Positions 1-9,935 are shown, counted from the stretch's first letter. The stretch is DNA of 64,000 bases from CAWATZ01 sp963784995 (GCA_963784995.1 CAWATZ010000011.1:342842-406841); one strand, 5' to 3'. Notes: generated by a model from the sequence alone, not told the origin. Numbers and translations are program-made.

Positions 1-1
1 C

Positions 2-773
2 CTGGAAGACGCGGTGCGCGTCATCTACCAGCGCGGCCGCTGCATGGAGCTGGCGCCCTCACGCGGCCGGATGCTCGCCGTGGGCGTCTCCCTGGATGAA
101 GCCCGGCAGCTGGTGAGCGGTTGCGGCGAGCAAGTGAGCATTGCCGCGGTCAACGGTCCCGCCTCGGTCACGCTCTCGGGAGAGGCTGGGCCGCTGGAGG
201 ACATCGCCCGGCAGCTGGAAGCGCGGCAAGTGTTCTGCCGCTTCTTGCAGGTGCAGTACGCATTCCACAGCGCCCAGATGGACCCGATCCGCGAGGAGCT
301 GCTCCTGTCGTTGCAGGGCCTCCAGCCCCGGCCGGCCACGCTGCCGTTCTTCTCCACGGTCACGGGAAAGAAGGTGGAGGGTCCGGAACTCGGTCCCGAC
401 TACTGGTGGCACAACGTCCGGCAGACGGTCCGCTTCGCCGATGGTGTGGATCACTTGATCGACGTGGGCTGCGACACCGTGGTGGAGCTGAGCCCTCATC
501 CCGTGCTGACCGGCTCAGTCACGGAATGTTATCGGCACCACGGCAAGAAGGTCCAGGTGCTGCCATCGCTGCGCCGCCAGGAAGACGAGCGGGCGACGAT
601 GCTGCGCTCCCTGGGCCAGCTCGACACCTGCGGCGCCGCCCTCGACTGGGCCGGCGTCTGTGGGACCAGCCAGCCGCCGCGCCTGGTGCCCTTGCCGCTG
701 TATCCCTGGCAGCACGAACGCTACTGGTTCGAGTCCGAGGAATGCCGGCTGACCGCGCCTGACGGCGGCGGCT
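2..773 (+). CDS. Type I polyketide synthase, acyltransferase part (5' end outside window)
   Basis: This is the C-terminal half of an acyltransferase (AT) domain that loads an extender unit onto the ACP. The GHSLG nucleophile lies upstream of the window. The motif YAFHSAQMDP (about 260-290) corresponds to the HAFH/YASH selectivity motif; the F resembles malonyl-type ATs, so malonyl-CoA is the inferred substrate. The usual post-AT linker follows, ending LPLYPWQHERYWF (about 687-730). The frame then breaks between about 745 and 773 in a GGC-repeat stretch, and the next PKS domain resumes one base later in another frame with HPMLGL. One net extra base would rejoin it to the following entry, so I read the two as one gene. 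A sequence error or a recent mutation fits better than programmed frameshifting. Confidence 0.85.
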
Positions 774-3700
774 CATCCCATGCTTGGCCTTACGCTTGGT
801 CTGCCGGGTCCCGCCTGGGAAGCCCGGCTGTACCTGCGCCTGTTCCCGGTCATTGCCGACCATCTCATCCAGCGAACCTGCATCATGCCGGCCGCCGCCT
901 ACGTCGAGATGGCCTTTGCCGTGGCACGCGAAGCGTTCCAGGGACCCGGCTGCCAGTTGGAAGACGCGAAACTGCTCAACGCTTGCTTCCCCTCGCCGGA
1001 CCAGGCGCTGCGACTGCAGACCGTCTTCAACCCCAACGATGGCAGCGTGCAAATCCAGAGCCGCAACCCGGCCGGTCGGGAGGGCGAGGCTCCTGCCGAG
1101 CCGGGCTGGACTCCGCACTTCAGCGGCGTGCTGCGGTCGTGGCAGCCGACTCCCCCGGGCAGTGATTCCGGGGAGGGTAACGGGGCCTGCTCGCCGACTC
1201 TGTTTGCACCCCAGACCGTGAAGCAGCGCTGTCCGCGTGAGTTCTCCTTTCCGGAAAGCTACGAGCATTTCCGGAAGAAAGGGTATGACTTTGGTTCCCT
1301 GTTCCAGGGCATCGAACACGTCTGGCAGGGCGAGCAGGAAGCGCTGGGCCTGGTCCGGCTGCCGGACGGCCTGGCCTCGGAGGCAGCCGATTACCTGTTC
1401 CATCCCGCTCTGCTGGACTCGTGTTTCCAGGTCGCCGTGGCGGCCGACCGGCAGTTCGACACGGCCCGAGCGCTGTATCTCCCGGCCGAGATTCACCGGG
1501 TTCGCTTGTTCCGTCGGCCGGGCCGGCGGCTCTGGTGCCACGCCCGCCTGCTGGAGAAGAGGGAGCGCTGGGCGGTTAGCGATCTGGACGTGATCGATGA
1601 GTCGGGACAGCCCGTGCTGTCTGTCCGGGGGCTCCGCGGTCAGTTTGTCGCCGGCTCCGGCACCGAGACGAACCTGGAAGAGCTGTTCTACGAGTACCGC
1701 TGGCAGTTGCAGCCGCCGCCGGCCAGCGAACAACCCGCGACCCCGGGCCGCTGGCTCGTCTTTGCCGACCGGAGCGGCGTCGGCGAACAGCTGGCGGGCT
1801 GGCTCCGCGGCGTGGGGGAGAGCTGCGTTCTGGTCTTCCCCGGAAGCGCGTTCGCCGGCGACGGCGAAGACCGCTACCAGCTCAACCCGGGACGCCAGGA
1901 GGAGCTGGTTCAGTTGCTGCACGCCGTCCTGGTGCTACCCCAGCGGCAACAACCAGCGCCCGCCTTGCGAGGGATCATCCATCTGTGGAACCTGGACGCG
2001 CCGGCGACCGAGGGCCTGAACCTCGCGGAGCTGGAGTCGGCTCAGGAGGCGGGGCTGTTCAGCGTCCTTTACCTGGTGCAAGCCTGGGACAAGGTTGCCG
2101 GCGATCAGTCGGCGAACCTGCTCCTGGTGACGCGAGGGGCCCAGGCGGTGGGCGCCGCCACGGGGTCCGTCGCGGTGGCGCAGGGCCCCGTGATCGGCCT
2201 GGGCCGGGTCATCGCCAGCGAACATTCCCGGCTGCGCTGCAAGCTGGTTGACGTGGACCCTGAAAACAGGGATGCCGCCGCGCTGTTCGACGAGCTGTGG
2301 GCCGCGGACGAGGAGGATGAGGTTGCCCTGCGCGGTCTGGAACGCCACGTTCATCGCTACCAGCCGGCCAAGTGGGACGGCTCTCCGGAGCCGTCCGGAC
2401 GGCCTGGGAAGGCCGTCCTACCTTCGGTCCCGTACCGGCTCACAACTCCACGCCCGGGAACCCTCGACAGCCTGACCTTGCGGTCGCTGAGCCGGCGTCC
2501 GCCCGGACACGGCGAAGTGGAAATCGAGGTCGTCGCCTCCGGTCTGAACTTCAGTGACGTGATGAAGGCGCTCGGCATTTATCCCGGCCTGCCCGATGGC
2601 CCCGTCCCGCTGGGCATCGAATGCAGTGGCCGGGTTACAGCGTTAGGTGACGCGGTGCCGGAACGCCACGGAGGGCGTTCCCTACAGGTCGGCGACGAGG
2701 TGCTGGCCATTGCTCCTTTCGCCTTCAGCAGCCACGTCACGGCGCGGGCCGAGCTGGTGGCCCTCAAACCGGCCCGGCTCAGCTTCGAGGATGCAGCCAC
2801 GATTCCGCTGGCGTTCCTCACCGCGGTCTACGCCCTGGAGCATCTCGCCCACCTCGGCGCGGGGGAGCGCGTGCTGATCCACTCGGCGACCGGCGGCGTC
2901 GGCCTGGCAGCGATCCAGCTAGCCCAGCGGGCCGGGGCGGAGATCTTCGCCACGGCCGGGACTCCGGAAAAACGGCAGTATCTCCGGGACCTCGGCATCA
3001 AGCACGTCATGGATTCGCGCTCCGTGGCGTTCGCCGACGAGGTGCTGGAACAGACCGGCGGCCGGGGGGTGGATGTGGTCCTCAACTCGCTGGCCGGCGA
3101 GGCCCTGATCCGTAGCGTGGACACGCTGGCCGACCACGGCCGGTTCCTGGAGATCGGCAAGCGCGACATCTACGGCAACACCCGGCTCGGACTCCGGCCG
3201 TTCCGCAAGAACCTCTCTTTCTTCGCCATCGACCTGGATCGGATGCTAAGGGATCGCTCTCCGATCCTGGGAACACTGTTTCAGAAGCTGGTGCAGGACG
3301 TGCGCGAAGGACAGCTCGCTCCGCTGCCCCACCGCGATTTCCCGATCGGCGACGCGGTGTCCGGCTTCCGTTTCATGCAGCACGGCAAGCACCTGGGCAA
3401 GGTGGTGCTGTCGCTGCGGGATCGGCCCGCCGCGATTGTCCCGGGCGAGGAGCCGATCCGATTCCGCGCCGACGGCAGCTACCTGATCCTCGGCGGACTT
3501 GGCGGCTTTGGCCTGGCCCTGGCGCGCTGGCTGGCGGAGCGTGGTGCCGGACAGCTGGTCCTGGTCGGCCGGCGCGGCATCCATTCTCCCCAGGCCCGGC
3601 AGGCCGTGGCGGAACTGGAGCAACTCGGGGCTCGGGTCCGGGTGATGCAGGCCGACATCGCGAAGGAAGCGGACGTTGCTTCGGTCCTGGCCGAGATCGA

Positions 3701-4706
3701 TCGCACCCTGCCGCCGCTGCGCGGCGTGTTCCACGCGGCGATGGTCCTGGAGGATGCTCTGCTGGCCAACCTGGACCGGGACCTGATGCAGCGCGTCATC
3801 GCTCCCAAGATGAACGGCGCCTGGAACTTGCACCGGCTGACGCTCGATCGGCCTCTGGACCACTTCGTGCTGTTCTCGTCGCTGTCCAGCGTGTTCGGAC
3901 ACGCCGGGCAGGGCAACTACGCCGCCGCCAACACCTTCCTCGACATCCTGGCCCACTACCGCCGGGCCAGGGGCTTGCCCTGCCTGACGGTCAACTGGGG
4001 CTACCTCGGCGACGTTGGTTACCTCAGCGAACGGCAGCAGCTGGGCGACCGGCTGTCGCGTCAGGGCGTCATGAGTTTCACGGTCAAGGAAGCGCTGACC
4101 CTGCTGGAGCGGGCCCTGCAACGGCAGGCGGTGCAGATCAGCGTCATGCGGATGGACTGGTCGCTGTGGCGCGGGCTGGGACTTTCCGGCCGGGTTTCGC
4201 CCCGGTTTCGGCATTTACTCATCGAGCCCGACGCGGCCCGTGGAGGTCGAGGCCCCGACCGGGCCGGCTTGCCCACCCTGGACGCCGTGCTGGACGCGGC
4301 CCCGGAGGAGCGGCCGGGGATGCTGGAGACGCTGCTGCGCGACAAGGTGGCCCGCATCCTGGGCACGACTCCGGCACGGGTGAGCTGTGATCGGCCGCTG
4401 CTCACCCTGGGCATCGATTCGCTGATGGCAGTCGAGCTGCGGAACTGGATCGAGGGCGAACTGCGAGTCAACGTGCCGATCGTTGAGCTGATGCGCAGTC
4501 CCACGCTGTTCCGCCTGATTGAAATGGTTCAGGAGCAGCTGACGAACGGGTCGGAAGCGTTGGCGACAGTCGGCGCACAGGCCACTGCTGACAGCGCCGG
4601 CTCGTTGCAGATCACCGCGGACCAGCTGGCCAACCTCGAAGAGTTGTCGGGTGAACAGGTCGATGCACTGCTGACGGCCCTGCTCGCCGAACGGAAGGGA
4701 GTTTGA
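774..4706 (+). CDS. Type I polyketide synthase, DH-ER-KR-ACP (fully reducing module)
   Basis: This continues the AT fragment and completes a fully reducing PKS module. The dehydratase opens with HPMLGL, has its catalytic His in DHLIQRTCIMPAAAYVEM (the usual G of HxxxGxxxxP is R) and its Asp in HPALLDSCFQ. The enoylreductase (about 2490-3420) has the NADPH loop HSATGGVGLAAIQLAQ. The ketoreductase (about 3470-4180) has GGLGGFG and the active-site run SSLSSVFGHAGQGNYAAAN. The acyl carrier protein (about 4320-4520) has the phosphopantetheine Ser in GIDSLMAVEL. The short tail, LSGEQVDALLTALLAE, looks like a docking segment. No ketosynthase is in the window; it should lie upstream. Three in-frame palindromic repeats interrupt the protein (1074-1104, 2376-2418, 2660-2681). 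The NRPS downstream is the likely next station. The product is unknown. Confidence 0.9.
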   Translation, partial: HPMLGLTLGLPGPAWEARLYLRLFPVIADHLIQRTCIMPAAAYVEMAFAVAREAFQGPGCQLEDAKLLNACFPSPDQALRLQTVFNPNDGSVQIQSRNPAGREGEAPAEPGWTPHFSGVLRSWQPTPPGSDSGEGNGACSPTLFAPQTVKQRCPREFSFPESYEHFRKKGYDFGSLFQGIEHVWQGEQEALGLVRLPDGLASEAADYLFHPALLDSCFQVAVAADRQFDTARALYLPAEIHRVRLFRRPGRRLWCHARLLEKRERWAVSDLDVIDESGQPVLSVRGLRGQFVAGSGTETNLEELFYEYRWQLQPPPASEQPATPGRWLVFADRSGVGEQLAGWLRGVGESCVLVFPGSAFAGDGEDRYQLNPGRQEELVQLLHAVLVLPQRQQPAPALRGIIHLWNLDAPATEGLNLAELESAQEAGLFSVLYLVQAWDKVAGDQSANLLLVTRGAQAVGAATGSVAVAQGPVIGLGRVIASEHSRLRCKLVDVDPENRDAAALFDELWAADEEDEVALRGLERHVHRYQPAKWDGSPEPSGRPGKAVLPSVPYRLTTPRPGTLDSLTLRSLSRRPPGHGEVEIEVVASGLNFSDVMKALGIYPGLPDGPVPLGIECSGRVTALGDAVPERHGGRSLQVGDEVLAIAPFAFSSHVTARAELVALKPARLSFEDAATIPLAFLTAVYALEHLAHLGAGERVLIHSATGGVGLAAIQLAQRAGAEIFATAGTPEKRQYLRDLGIKHVMDSRSVAFADEVLEQTGGRGVDVVLNSLAGEALIRSVDTLADHGRFLEIGKRDIYGNTRLGLRPFRKNLSFFAIDLDRMLRDRSPILGTLFQKLVQDVREGQLAPLPHRDFPIGDAVSGFRFMQHGKHLGKVVLSLRDRPAAIVPGEEPIRFRADGSYLILGGLGGFGLALARWLAERGAGQLVLVGRRGIHSPQARQAVAELEQLGARVRVMQADIAKEADVASVLAEIDRTLPPLRGVFHAAMVLEDALLANLDRDLMQRVIAPKMNGAWNLHRLTLDRPLDHFVLFSSLSSVFGHAGQGNYAAANTFLDILAHYRRARGLPCLTVNWGYLGDVGYLSERQQLGDRLSRQGVMSFTVKEALTLLERALQRQAVQISVMRMDWSLWRGLGLSGRVSPRFRHLLIEPDAARGGRGPDRAGLPTLDAVLDAAPEERPGMLETLLRDKVARILGTTPARVSCDRPLLTLGIDSLMAVELRNWIEGELRVNVPIVELMRSPTLFRLIEMVQEQLTNGSEALATVGAQATADSAGSLQITADQLANLEELSGEQVDALLTALLAERKGV
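1074..1104. repeat. In-frame repeat in PKS dehydratase (GEAPAEP type)
   Basis: A short repeat-like insert encoding GREGEAPAEPG inside the dehydratase region. From memory, EGEAPAEP is a frequent translated-repeat signature in planctomycete genomes; I cannot confirm this here. It keeps the frame and lies in a variable stretch of the domain. Confidence 0.45.
2376..2418. repeat. Two adjacent in-frame palindromes in PKS before the ER domain
   Basis: GACGGCTC-TCCG-GAGCCGTC (2376-2395) is followed at once by GGACGGCC-TGGGAA-GGCCGTCC (2397-2418). Both are perfect 8-bp hairpins. They encode WDGSPEPSGRPGKAV in the linker ahead of the enoylreductase, and the frame is kept. Confidence 0.65.
2660..2681. 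repeat. In-frame palindrome inside the PKS enoylreductase
   Basis: GGAACGCC and GGCGTTCC arms (2660-2667 and 2674-2681) encode PERHGGRS in the loop between GRVTALG and VGDEV, where MDR-type enoylreductases normally have only a few residues. It is in frame. Confidence 0.6.
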
Positions 4707-4726
4707 GCTGGTCCCGACACGTTTCT

Positions 4727-5026
4727 CCCCTCCCCCGGCGGGGCTGAGGGTGGGACATTTTTGGAGTGCGGCAGTAGCTTTGCTCTGCCGCTTTTGTTTC
4801 TCTTGTTTGGACTTTTGGTTTTGCTTTTTTGGAGTGCGGCAGTAGCTTTGCTCTGCCGCTTTTGTTTCTCTTGTTTGGACTTTTGGTTTTGCTGTGTTCC
4901 TCTGGGAAGTACGGAGGATTCTTGGTCGGGCAAAAAGAGAAAAACAGCAGAAACAAAAGCGGCAGAGCAAAGCTACTGCCGCACTCCAAAAAATGTTCCA
5001 CCCTCAGCCCCAGTGGGGAGAGGGGA
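4727..5026. repeat. 300-bp inverted-repeat element with a 68-bp tandem unit
   Basis: A 68-bp unit is repeated perfectly in tandem (4758-4825, 4826-4893). Each unit holds a hairpin built on GCGGCAG...CTGCCGC. The first 43 bases of the unit recur inverted at 4950-4992. The inverted symmetry continues outwards with mismatches: CCCGGCGGGGCTGAGGGTGG on the left against the complement of CCACCCTCAGCCCCAGTGGG on the right. The result is a stem of about 75 bp around a loop of about 150 nt. It fills the gap between the PKS stop and the NRPS start. It has no ORF of its own and looks like a non-autonomous, MITE-like element or a very large hairpin. Confidence 0.75.
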
Positions 5027-5049
5027 GATTGATTGAGGAATCACACTCC

Positions 5050-8000
5050 ATGATTGGTCCCGAGTCGCTGGCCGATCTCTCGCTGGCGGAAAAACGAATC
5101 CTCCTGGCCCGTCTGCTCCAGGAGAAGGCCCAGGATCGCTCGCTCTTTCCCCTGGCCCACAATCAGCGCGGGCTGTGGTTTTTGTACCAGCTGGACCGGA
5201 CCAGCTCGGCTTACAACGTCTGGTATCCCTCGCGCATCCGCTCGGCGATCGATCTCGGGGCCTTTCGCCGGGCCATCCAGGTGATGGTCGATCGCCACGG
5301 CAGCATGCGGACGACGTATGAAGAACGGGCCGGCCAGCTGCTGCAGCGTGTCCATGAGCGGATACCGGTCCCCTTCGAGGTCGTGGATGCGTCCAGCTGG
5401 AGCGAGGCCGAGGTCCGGCAGCGGGTCGAAGAGGAGATGCATCGGCCCTTCGACCTGGAGCATGGGCCCTTGCTCCGGATTCACCTGTTCAGCCGGTCCG
5501 CCGAGGACCACGTGTTCGTGCTGACGGCGCACCACGTGACGTGCGACTTCTGGTCGCTGGTTGTGATTGTGGACGAGCTGCGGCTCCTCTACCCGGCCGA
5601 GTGCCAGGGCAAGCCGTTGCCGCTGCCGCCGCTGGCGAGGTCCTACCGCGACTTTGTCCGCTGGCAGGCCGACATGCTGGCCGGTCCGGAAGGCGAGCGG
5701 CTCTGGTCGTACTGGGAGCGGCAGCTGGCGGGCGTTCCGTCCGTGCTGGACCTCCCGACCGACCGACCCCGGCCGCCACTGCTGCGGACGGGCGGCGTCC
5801 TCGCTCGTTGCCTGCTTGATCGGGACCTGGTTGGGCGGCTGAAGGCTGTGGCTCAGAGGGAGCAGGTAACCCTCAACACGGTCCTGCTCTCGGCGTTCGC
5901 CGTCCTGCTGGGCCGCTGGAGCGGTCAGGACGATTTCCTGATCGGCTGCCCCTTCACCGGCCGCAGCCGGCCCGAGTTTGAGCGGGTGGTCGGCTACTTT
6001 ATCAACCTGCTGCCGGTGCGCGTCCGGCTCGGGCCCGAACTGACGGTCCGGGACTTGCTGCGGCAGGTGGGCGCGACCGTCCTGGACGCCATGCAGCATC
6101 AAGATTATCCGTTTCCTCTGCTGGTGGATCGGCTGAAGATCCAGCGCAACCCGAGCCGGCCTCCCCTGGTTCAGGTGACCTTTGCCCTGGACAAGGCCCA
6201 TCGCGTCGGCGACGCCGTCGGCCGGCGGTTCGCGGGGCAGGCCGAGGCGATTGTCAACGTCGGGGGGTTGCAGACCGAAACCTACAGCGTGGAGCATCGC
6301 GCCTGCCCGATCGACCTGGAAGTGGCGCTGGAGGAAGAAGCCGGCATCGTCGAGGGGATTGTCCGAGGGAACACCGACCTCTTCGACCCAGGAACGATGG
6401 CCCGCCTCGTGGGACACTACCTGACCTTGCTGGAAGGGATCACCAGGACACAAGCCCGGAGCGCCAGCGCCGGGACAGGGCCGGGCCGTCCCGTCGCTGG
6501 CGCTCCGGGCTTGTGTGGCGCGGACAGCAGCGATCCCTCCGGCCTGTCCTGCCGGGTCGCCGAGCTGCCCTGGCTGACCGAGGCCGAGCGCCGGCAAGTG
6601 CTGTACGACTGGAACGACACCCGGTTCGATTATCCCAGGCTGTGCCTGCACCAGCCATTCGAGCAGCAAGCCGCGAAGACCCCCGAGGCCGTGGCCGTGC
6701 GTTCCGACCGGGGCGTGCTGACCTATGCGGAACTCGACCACCGGGCCAACCGGGTCGCCGAGCGGCTGCGGCGGCTGGGCGTCGGTCCCGGCACACTGGT
6801 GGCCCTGTGCCTGGAGCGATCCCCGGAGATGGTGGCGGCCATCCTCGGCGTCCTCAAGGCCGGTGCCGCTTACGTCCCGCTCGATCCCAGTAGCCCGGCC
6901 CTGCGTCTGCGCACCATCCTGGACGAGGCTCGCGCTCCCGTCCTGCTCGCGCATCCCGACAGGACCGTGGCCGGCTGGCAGGAGGCCGCTAACGAGGAAG
7001 GCCTCACGTTTCTGACGAGCGCCGCCAATCCTCCGCCGGCCCAGGCCTGGCGGCCGCCGACGCCGCGCGATCTCGCCTACGTCATCTTCACCTCGGGCTC
7101 GACCGGCCGGCCCAAGGGCGTGCTGGTGGAGCACGCGGCCATCTGCAATACCCTTCACTGGCACGTCAACGTCCTGAAGATCAGCCCGGGCGATCGGGTG
7201 CTGTTTGTGCTGCCGTACTTCTTTGACGCCTCGCTCTGCCATCTCTTTCCCGCCCTGTGGGCCGGGGCGGAGCTGGTGCTGCCCGAGCCAGGGGAGGAGC
7301 GCGACCCGCTGCCGCTCTTGCAGCGCATCAGCCGGGAGCGGGTGACGGTGTTGCCGTGCGGTCCCGGGATGCATCGGCTGCTGCTCACCGGACCGATGCG
7401 CGAGAGCTGCCGGTCGGTGCGTCTGCTCTGCACGGGCGGCGAGGTGATGCCGGCCGAGCTGCTCGCCCAGCTGTTCGAGCAAGTGGACGCCCCGCTGTGC
7501 AACCTCTACGGTCCGACGGAGGTGGCGGTCGATGCCACCTCGTGGCTGGCCCGGCCCGACGAGCCGCTGCCGGCCCTGCTGCCCATTGGCCGGCCGCTGC
7601 ACAACGTCCGGGTGTACGTCCTGGACGAGGAGCAGAAGCCGGTGCCGGTGGGCATCCCGGGCGAGCTGTACGTGGGCGGCGCGGGCCTGGCCCGCAGCTA
7701 CCTGAACGATCCGCAGCTGACGGCCGAGCGCTTTGTCCCTGATCCCTACGCAAGCCAACCCGATGCCAGGATGTATCGCACTGGCGACCGCTGCCGCCGG
7801 TTGCCCGATGGCAACCTGGTGTTCCTGGGCCGGCTCGACCAGCAGATCAAGGTCCGCGGCTATCGCGTCGAGGTGTCCGAGATCGAGGCCGCCCTGGAGT
7901 CCGCTCCCGGCGTGAAGGAAGCGGTGGTCCTGACCGACGCGGAGCAGATGGTCGCGTTCGTGACCCCACGCCCCGGCGAGGAACCGGACCCCGCCGGTCT

Positions 8001-8153
8001 GCGCCGCTATCTCAAGGACCGGCTCCCCGAGTACATGCTCCCGGCTGGCTTCCTGGTGGTCCCGGCACTGCCGCGCACCAGTACCGGCAAGGTGGATCGC
8101 AAGGCCCTGCCGACGCACCTGGCACTGGCCTCGCGCCCGGCCAGACCCACGTA
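5050..8153 (+). CDS. Non-ribosomal peptide synthetase, condensation-adenylation part
   Basis: This module adds one amino acid to the chain delivered by the PKS. The condensation domain (about 5150-6420) carries the catalytic HHVTCDF (HHxxxDx). The adenylation domain (about 6640-8110) shows YVIFTSGSTGRPKG (A3), NLYGPTE (A5), YRTGDRCRRLPDGN (A7), RGYRVEVSEIE (A8) and the A10 lysine in GKVDRKAL. I did not assign a substrate. I chose the ATG at 5050 (MIGPESLADLSLAEK) because the condensation domain begins shortly after it and a GAGGAAT element precedes it; the frame is open further upstream only through the repeat element. A palindromic repeat is inserted in frame in the C-A linker (6448-6516). 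The frame is lost near 8153, and one missing base would restore the carrier domain described next. Confidence 0.9.
6448..6516. repeat. In-frame ACACAAGCCCG palindrome inside the NRPS gene
   Basis: Two 29-bp arms (6448-6476, 6488-6516) with one mismatch surround an 11-nt loop. The element is in frame and encodes TQARSASAGTGPGRPVAGAP between the condensation and adenylation domains. The same family occurs between genes at 11064-11129 and 51021-51086. Confidence 0.85.
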
Positions 8154-9311
8154 CCGCCGACAACTCCCCTGGAGCAGTTCCTGGCGGAGCTGTTCTGCGA
8201 CCTGCTGCAGCTTGAGCAAGTTGGCGTCCGCGACAACTTCTTCGAGCTGGGCGGCAACTCGATCCAGGCGGCCCTGCTGATCAGTCGCTTGCAGACCAAG
8301 CTCGGCGAGCACGTCTCGACGATAGCGATCTTCGAGTCGCCGACCATCGAGGGCCTGGTGCGCTTCCTGGCCGAGACGTGCCCGAAAGCCCTCCTCCAGA
8401 CGTTCGGCCCCGAGTCGCTGCCCCACAAGGCCACGGGCGTCTCCCCCTCGTCCTTTCTCCGCGACAGCGGGCCGGTGCATCCGCTGGTCGTGCCGCTGCA
8501 CCCCAGCACTGCAGTCACCACGCACCCGGCAGGGGACAGCAGCCAACCCGCCCCCTTGTTCATGGTGCATCCGCCGGGCGGGATCGTGGTCTGCTATCGC
8601 CCCCTGGGCCTGCTCCTGGGGAACGAGCGACCCTGCTACGGCATCCGCTCCCGCGGTCTGCAAGAGGGAGAAGCGCTGCCGAGCCGGGTGGAAGAGATGG
8701 CGGTCGAGTACGTCTCAGCCATGCGGACGATCCAGCCGGCAGGACCGTACCACCTGGGCGGCTGGTCAATGGGCGGCGTGATTGCCTACGAAATGGCGCA
8801 GCAGCTATTGGCCCAGGGGCAAGAGGTTCGGCTCCTCGCCCTGCTGGACACGACCATTCCGAATAACGCGGCCAACCGCGACTACGTCGAGGAAGGCGAG
8901 GACACCGGCCGGGAATATGGACTGGAAATCACCCTGGAGGAGCTGGATCAGCTGGGCCCCGAGCAGCAGCTGCCGTACCTGTGGCAGCACGTCCAGAAGC
9001 TCGGCCTGCTCCAGATCGACACGCCGCTGGAGGTGGTCCAGCAGATCCTGGAGGACCTGAAGCGCCTGTTCCACGCCCACATCACGCTGGGAAGCGAGTA
9101 CGCCGTGCGACCGTATCCGGGCAAGATCACGCTGTTCCGTCCGTCGGAGGTTCCCGTGCAAGTGCAGACGGCCGAGGATCGCGGCTGGGGCAAGCTGGTC
9201 CGGGAGGTCGAGGTGCATTATGTGCCGGGGCACCATCATTCGATGGTCAAGGAGCCGCAGGTGCAGGTGCTGGCGCAGAAGCTGCGGGAGTGCTTGCGAA
9301 TGGCGCGGTGA
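8154..9311 (+). CDS. NRPS carrier protein and thioesterase part
   Basis: Read from 8154, the frame gives PPTTPLEQFLAELFCDLL and then the peptidyl carrier motif DNFFELGGNSIQAALL, with the phosphopantetheine Ser (about 8250). A type I thioesterase follows: FMVHPPGG, the nucleophile GWSMGG (about 8770), an Asp in LLDTTIP and the C-terminal His in VPGHHHSMV (about 9230). This would release the finished chain by hydrolysis or cyclisation. No start codon opens the carrier domain in this frame; the first ATG (8289) is already inside it. I therefore read the segment as the C-terminal part of the same NRPS, separated by one lost base near 8153. Alternatively the gene is really split and inactive. Confidence 0.85.
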   Translation, partial: PPTTPLEQFLAELFCDLLQLEQVGVRDNFFELGGNSIQAALLISRLQTKLGEHVSTIAIFESPTIEGLVRFLAETCPKALLQTFGPESLPHKATGVSPSSFLRDSGPVHPLVVPLHPSTAVTTHPAGDSSQPAPLFMVHPPGGIVVCYRPLGLLLGNERPCYGIRSRGLQEGEALPSRVEEMAVEYVSAMRTIQPAGPYHLGGWSMGGVIAYEMAQQLLAQGQEVRLLALLDTTIPNNAANRDYVEEGEDTGREYGLEITLEELDQLGPEQQLPYLWQHVQKLGLLQIDTPLEVVQQILEDLKRLFHAHITLGSEYAVRPYPGKITLFRPSEVPVQVQTAEDRGWGKLVREVEVHYVPGHHHSMVKEPQVQVLAQKLRECLRMAR

Positions 9312-9368
9312 GAGGTGCAAATGCTCGCCCGCTACAAAGTGCTTGCCGATCCTTGATGAGGCAATGGC

Positions 9369-9644
9369 ATGAGTCGATCATCCAACGCGCTTGCGGAGTT
9401 GCTCGCGGGCAAGGCTCCTGAAGCGATGTACGATGCCTTGTATGCAGGGCGCTATCTGTCGGCTCAGGGGCAAGAATCTCCATCCGAAGTGTTGGCTCTG
9501 ATCAAGACGCACTTGCGATCGTCGCGGCAGCGAGCGCTCATGCCGTCAACCCTGTTAGAACGCCTGGCTCTTTCACTGGCGGGGTCAGGCCTTCTGAATG
9601 AGGCGGGCAAGCAACTCGCTTCGCAGGAAGTCAGGAATGAATGA
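9369..9644 (+). CDS. Small hypothetical protein, 91 residues
   Basis: This begins MSRSSNALAELLAGKAPEAM, preceded by GATGAGG about 8 nt upstream. It is predicted helical, with a composition normal for coding sequence, and has no signal peptide, membrane segment or motif I recognise. It lies 57 bp after the NRPS stop on the same strand and could be transcribed with it, but nothing shows a biosynthetic role. From its stop to 9935 (about 290 bp) I see no gene. Confidence 0.45.
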   Translation: MSRSSNALAELLAGKAPEAMYDALYAGRYLSAQGQESPSEVLALIKTHLRSSRQRALMPSTLLERLALSLAGSGLLNEAGKQLASQEVRNE

Positions 9645-9935
9645 GGACAACCTCGCTCCATCGGGCATTCCTCACCATCTTGCTCGGGCGAGTGGGCTGC
9701 GGAATTTGACGTTCGCCTGCCCGCACAGGCTGTTTGGGGACAAGAGCCGGGAAACGCCAATGAGCGACGCCGTGTGATGCTGGCACGTTGGCAATGTCGT
9801 GCTAACTGTCACCTGTGGGACAAGCATGGCCCCTCACAGACGCTCTCTTACACATCGCCAACCTTCGCGCTCCGTTGGCACGGTGGCGTCCTTGGCGATC
9901 CTCGCGCCAACGGGAATCGCCATACAAAACCGCCT

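Noticed and set aside
4758..4893. Small proteins MECGSSFALPLLFLLFGLL... read across the 68-bp repeats
   Set aside because: They are translations of the repeat units and of their inverted copy on both strands. The hydrophobic look comes from T-rich repeat sequence.
745..8160. Programmed ribosomal frameshifting in the PKS and NRPS
   Set aside because: No slippery heptamer with a downstream structure is evident at either break, and several unrelated genes in the window have similar one-base breaks, so indels are the simpler reading.
5041..8163. 1,040-codon - strand frame opposite the NRPS
   Set aside because: It is antisense to recognised condensation and adenylation domains and has no conserved motif of its own.
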